Source: Torreya grandis (Eukaryota; Streptophyta; Pinopsida; Cupressales; Taxaceae). Taken from it: 64,000 nucleotides of DNA. A program made the translations under genes and the position numbers. Below, piece by piece: positions 61,434 to 64,000 of this stretch (the stretch's first letter is position 1; every line of letters starts with the position of its first letter). The notes under the pieces are model-generated. The model ran no database searches, had not been told where the DNA came from, and worked only from the letters and a program-made list of their open reading frames with translations. Location of the stretch: the NCBI GenBank assembly GCA_037957365.1, contig JARHVA010000021.1, positions 5,172,501 to 5,236,500 on the forward strand, written 5' to 3'.

Positions 61434-63220
61434 AGTTTAATCCAAAACCATAATAAAGATCACACATTTAATCATTTATGAAATAAAAATTTAATTGGTG
61501 ATCTGCAATATAATGAGAAATAAAGTACACATATACATGTATATATACATATATAATGTCTCAAAATAATGTTTTCTATCTCGAACATATCTTTTTAAAC
61601 ACACACACACACACAAAGAGAGAGATTATGATGACTCATCTCACACACATGGGTGTGTCCTAATGATAACTACTCTTATGCTTTTGAGTCATTAATCAGG
61701 ATCTTGTAGTCAAATTAAATATAACATAATATCTTATGTAGATGAAATCATACTTAAATACAACTATCATCCATTTAAACATTTTGAGTGAATCCAAAAT
61801 GTTACTCTTTTGTACCTTCTTTAATGTCTATTCTTGATCATATTTAACAATATTATCTTTTTACCATAAATAAATAAATTATAAATACAATTTTGATTAT
61901 TTTTATATTAGTAAGGGTCTTTAAAGTGTTCAATATTCATCTTATAAATTCCTCCTTCCACTGATACAAAAACTTCAGAAGTATAAACAATGCTTTCAAA
62001 GTTTACTTAGCTAGATTCCCCTATAGGCCTTCAAATGCAAATTTTTGACCTTATTGAGTTTTTAAATTTCCTTAAGACCCTCAATGAATCTATTTTATCT
62101 TAACACATATAATCCAAATGGTTTCAACCTTTAGTTTTAACTCAAACACCTACTTCCTTCTTTAAGTCCACTCTAGGCCTTATAACCCTCCTAAAAGAGT
62201 TTTTCAGACTTTATTTTCAAATCAAAAACTTTCTTGACAAAATAATCACCATTTTAAATACATATTATGGAATTTTTTAAGTCTACAAGTTTTCATAACC
62301 AAATTCTATCTCTGTAATAATCAACTTACATAATCCTAGTTTACAATTATGTCTAATTAACCCCATTTGAGCCTCTAACACCACCTCCACACATGAAAAC
62401 CATCTCCAATGGACCATAAAACACTTCCATCCTTTATATCATTCAAAAATACATCATTTTACAAGTTTTTATAATTTTTACACCATGTGATTAGAGAAAA
62501 AAGTGAGTTCCATTTGTTGTCAAGCCCCAAGGACAATGTATGACATGCCTAGAATTAAGATTCTTCATTTTTGAGTGTTAAAAAAATTTAAATGACTTTA
62601 ATTTGGATTTTTATCCTTTTAATATCTATTTTCACACACATAAATTCTTAAAACCCATCAAATAACCTTGAATCCTTCATGACATGCAATTTAGCTAACA
62701 AAACTGTCAACATGTAGTCACATGCCGAGAGCTATTAATTTAGATTATTTGAATTTTGTGAGTCTTCAAAAGGATCTTAATGTTGGTTTATGGCATTTAT
62801 AATTACCATGTAACAATTTAAAAAGTTTTTAGTCTTGTAATTATCACAAAACACAAGAAAACTTCTTTATAATAGAGCTTCCACAGTTTTTAGCAGGGTT
62901 TGATTAAGATTCCAACCTATAGAACATTAGATAGGTTATCAAAAACTCATAAGGAGATAAAAAGTTTTGTTTCCATTCCAAAAACATATTCCCATCATTA
63001 AAAATCCTTAATTTCTCCTAAAATGAAAATTTGCTCAAATCTTTAGTGCTAGATTTGTTTAAGACAACAAGCAAGTTGTTTGTTAAAAAAAAATATAACT
63101 TGGACAAATTTACACTTCAAGACCTAAAATTGAATTATAAAGCTTTGTATGAGCACCCCTAAACTTTTATATTTTGAAACTAATGGTAGGACCGAAGTTC
63201 CCCAAAGCTTTGACACAACT
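61434..63220. other. Unassigned AT-rich DNA
   Basis: I see no gene. It contains the AC/AG microsatellite at 61599-61624. Short open stretches match nothing I recognise. Confidence 0.55.
61599..61624. repeat. (AC)8 and (AG)4 microsatellite
   Basis: Eight AC units are followed by AA and four AG units. Confidence 0.95.
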
Positions 63221-63817
63221 TGTCAGAATTAAGAGCACACATGATTACCATTGTATAAGCAACTTACATGCGGAAATAACCAGAAGAACAAATAACTATT
63301 AATGAGAAAACACACAGAATATGAGAGGCAACACACAATTGTATTCAACTCATTACAAAGGAAATTACAATAAAGAGATCACACTCTTCTTCCACCTCTG
63401 TGAGGCTTCCTCCTCAAGGGCTCCAAGTAATCTTCCCACCTGAATAATCTTCTCTCATAGGTCACAACACACAGCTAACACAAGCTGTTGTTCACCTCAT
63501 TGTACATCTATACAATCGAGTACGAACCGGTACTCCAAGTAGATCTCACCATGATCCTGCTCCTGATGTATTGCTGTCACCTTGGATCCTGCTTCCCCGC
63601 CAATCTCTGTTTGACCCTTGCATACACACATCCCTGCAGACCAACCTGATCTTACTTATCACATGTAGATCTCCTCCATGATCTAGCAACCCCCTGCTGA
63701 CCAACCCTGATCTTACATACATGGGGAATCCTACTTGATTCCACCATGGGAAGAACTCTCCAAGCTCTACATAGCTCTTCTACAAGTTCAACACTTAACA
63801 ATACAGCCCATGAGTCT

Positions 63818-63825
63818 ATTATATA
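63818..63825 (-). promoter_or_regulatory. LTR TATA box (related Copia LTR)
   Basis: The minus strand reads TATATAAT. Its context matches the TATA-like boxes of the nested Copia LTRs. Confidence 0.45.
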
Positions 63826-63943
63826 GATCTCATGCATACAATAATTAGACAAGTGGCTCAAAGACTCGAACTGGTCTTTATCATGCAAACTCCACGTTCA
63901 CTTAACTGACTGTTCATCAACAGCAGTTCTGACTGCCACAGGC

Positions 63944-63988
63944 GACTGACGTCAGTCCCTGCCTTCCTGGAGGTGACCGACGCCGGTC
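63944..63988 (-). promoter_or_regulatory. GACGTC-type palindromes upstream of the TATA box
   Basis: GACTGACGTCAGTC (63944-63957) is a perfect 14-bp palindrome containing TGACGTCA. GACCGACGCCGGTC (63975-63988) is a palindrome with one mismatched pair. They start about 120 bp upstream of the TATA box on the minus strand, as in the nested Copia LTRs. Confidence 0.65.
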
Positions 63989-64000
63989 AATCTCCTGCCG

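Larger units (their letters stand above)
63221..64000 (-). repeat. Partial LTR of a related Copia element, cut by the window end
   Basis: It starts TGTCAGAATTAAGAG. It shares the plan of the 53865 LTR: a GATTACC(A/T)TTGTATAAGCAAC-type opening, a CACTCTTC(T/C)-CCACC stretch, and a CCATG(A/G)GTCT phrase beside the TATA box. GACGTC-centred palindromes lie farther in. Sequence identity is low enough to call it a related family rather than the same one. The orientation matches the nested Copia, so coding would be on the minus strand beyond the window. Confidence 0.7.

Overview
This 64 kb window looks like intergenic heterochromatin of a large seed-plant genome. I found no convincing host gene, no rRNA or tRNA gene and no organellar insert. 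The parts I can identify are plant LTR retrotransposons of both superfamilies: Copia, and Ty3/Gypsy (chromovirus, Athila-like and Tat/Ogre-like). They are stacked and nested, and their LTR pairs differ by roughly 7-12% by eye. The sequence is AT-rich and poor in CpG. Ancient, full-length but decayed elements with no gene in 64 kb suggest a gymnosperm such as a conifer. That is inference; no lineage-specific gene proves it.

Layout: 1-3387 is unassigned AT-rich DNA with a perfect 77-bp tandem duplication. 3388-8887 is a complete minus-strand chromovirus with target-site duplication (TSD) TCCTT. 8888-11181 is mostly unassigned. 11182 to about 25732 is a large minus-strand Athila-like Gypsy element with an extra lysine/glutamate-rich region downstream of integrase. 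About 26380-27990 is a plus-strand Tat-like gag-protease remnant, followed by tandem repeats and AT-rich DNA. 30120-39936 is a plus-strand Copia-type element with 2.95-kb LTRs, TSD TGGTC, and one 875-codon gag-like frame but no pol. About 41560-43200 is a second Tat-like gag-protease remnant, on the minus strand. 44164-61433 is a nest. A probable solo LTR was split by a large non-autonomous LTR element (45757-58717). The right LTR of that element was in turn split by a 4.6-kb deleted Copia element (53865-58495, TSD GAGGA). 61434-63220 is unassigned. 63221-64000 is the start of a second LTR related to the nested Copia family and is cut by the window edge.

How the parts work: every coding region seen is a retroelement gag, protease, reverse transcriptase, RNase H or integrase, or an element-specific accessory region, and all are broken. 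In three elements the breaks are almost all in-frame stops rather than frameshifts. They are mainly TAG and TAA, and many sit where CAG, CAA, TGG or CGA is expected, which fits methylated-cytosine decay.

The most unusual observations are four. First, the long-LTR gag-only Copia element has four CCHC-like motifs. Second, an array of near-palindromic ACCGACGTCGGT-type sites at 21-bp spacing lies just upstream of the TATA box in the nested Copia LTRs and in the related LTR at the window end, and a second array sits inside the element where integrase is missing. Third, the nested Copia LTRs have absorbed a copy of their own primer-binding site. Fourth, a second gag-like domain lies between protease and reverse transcriptase in the Athila-like element.
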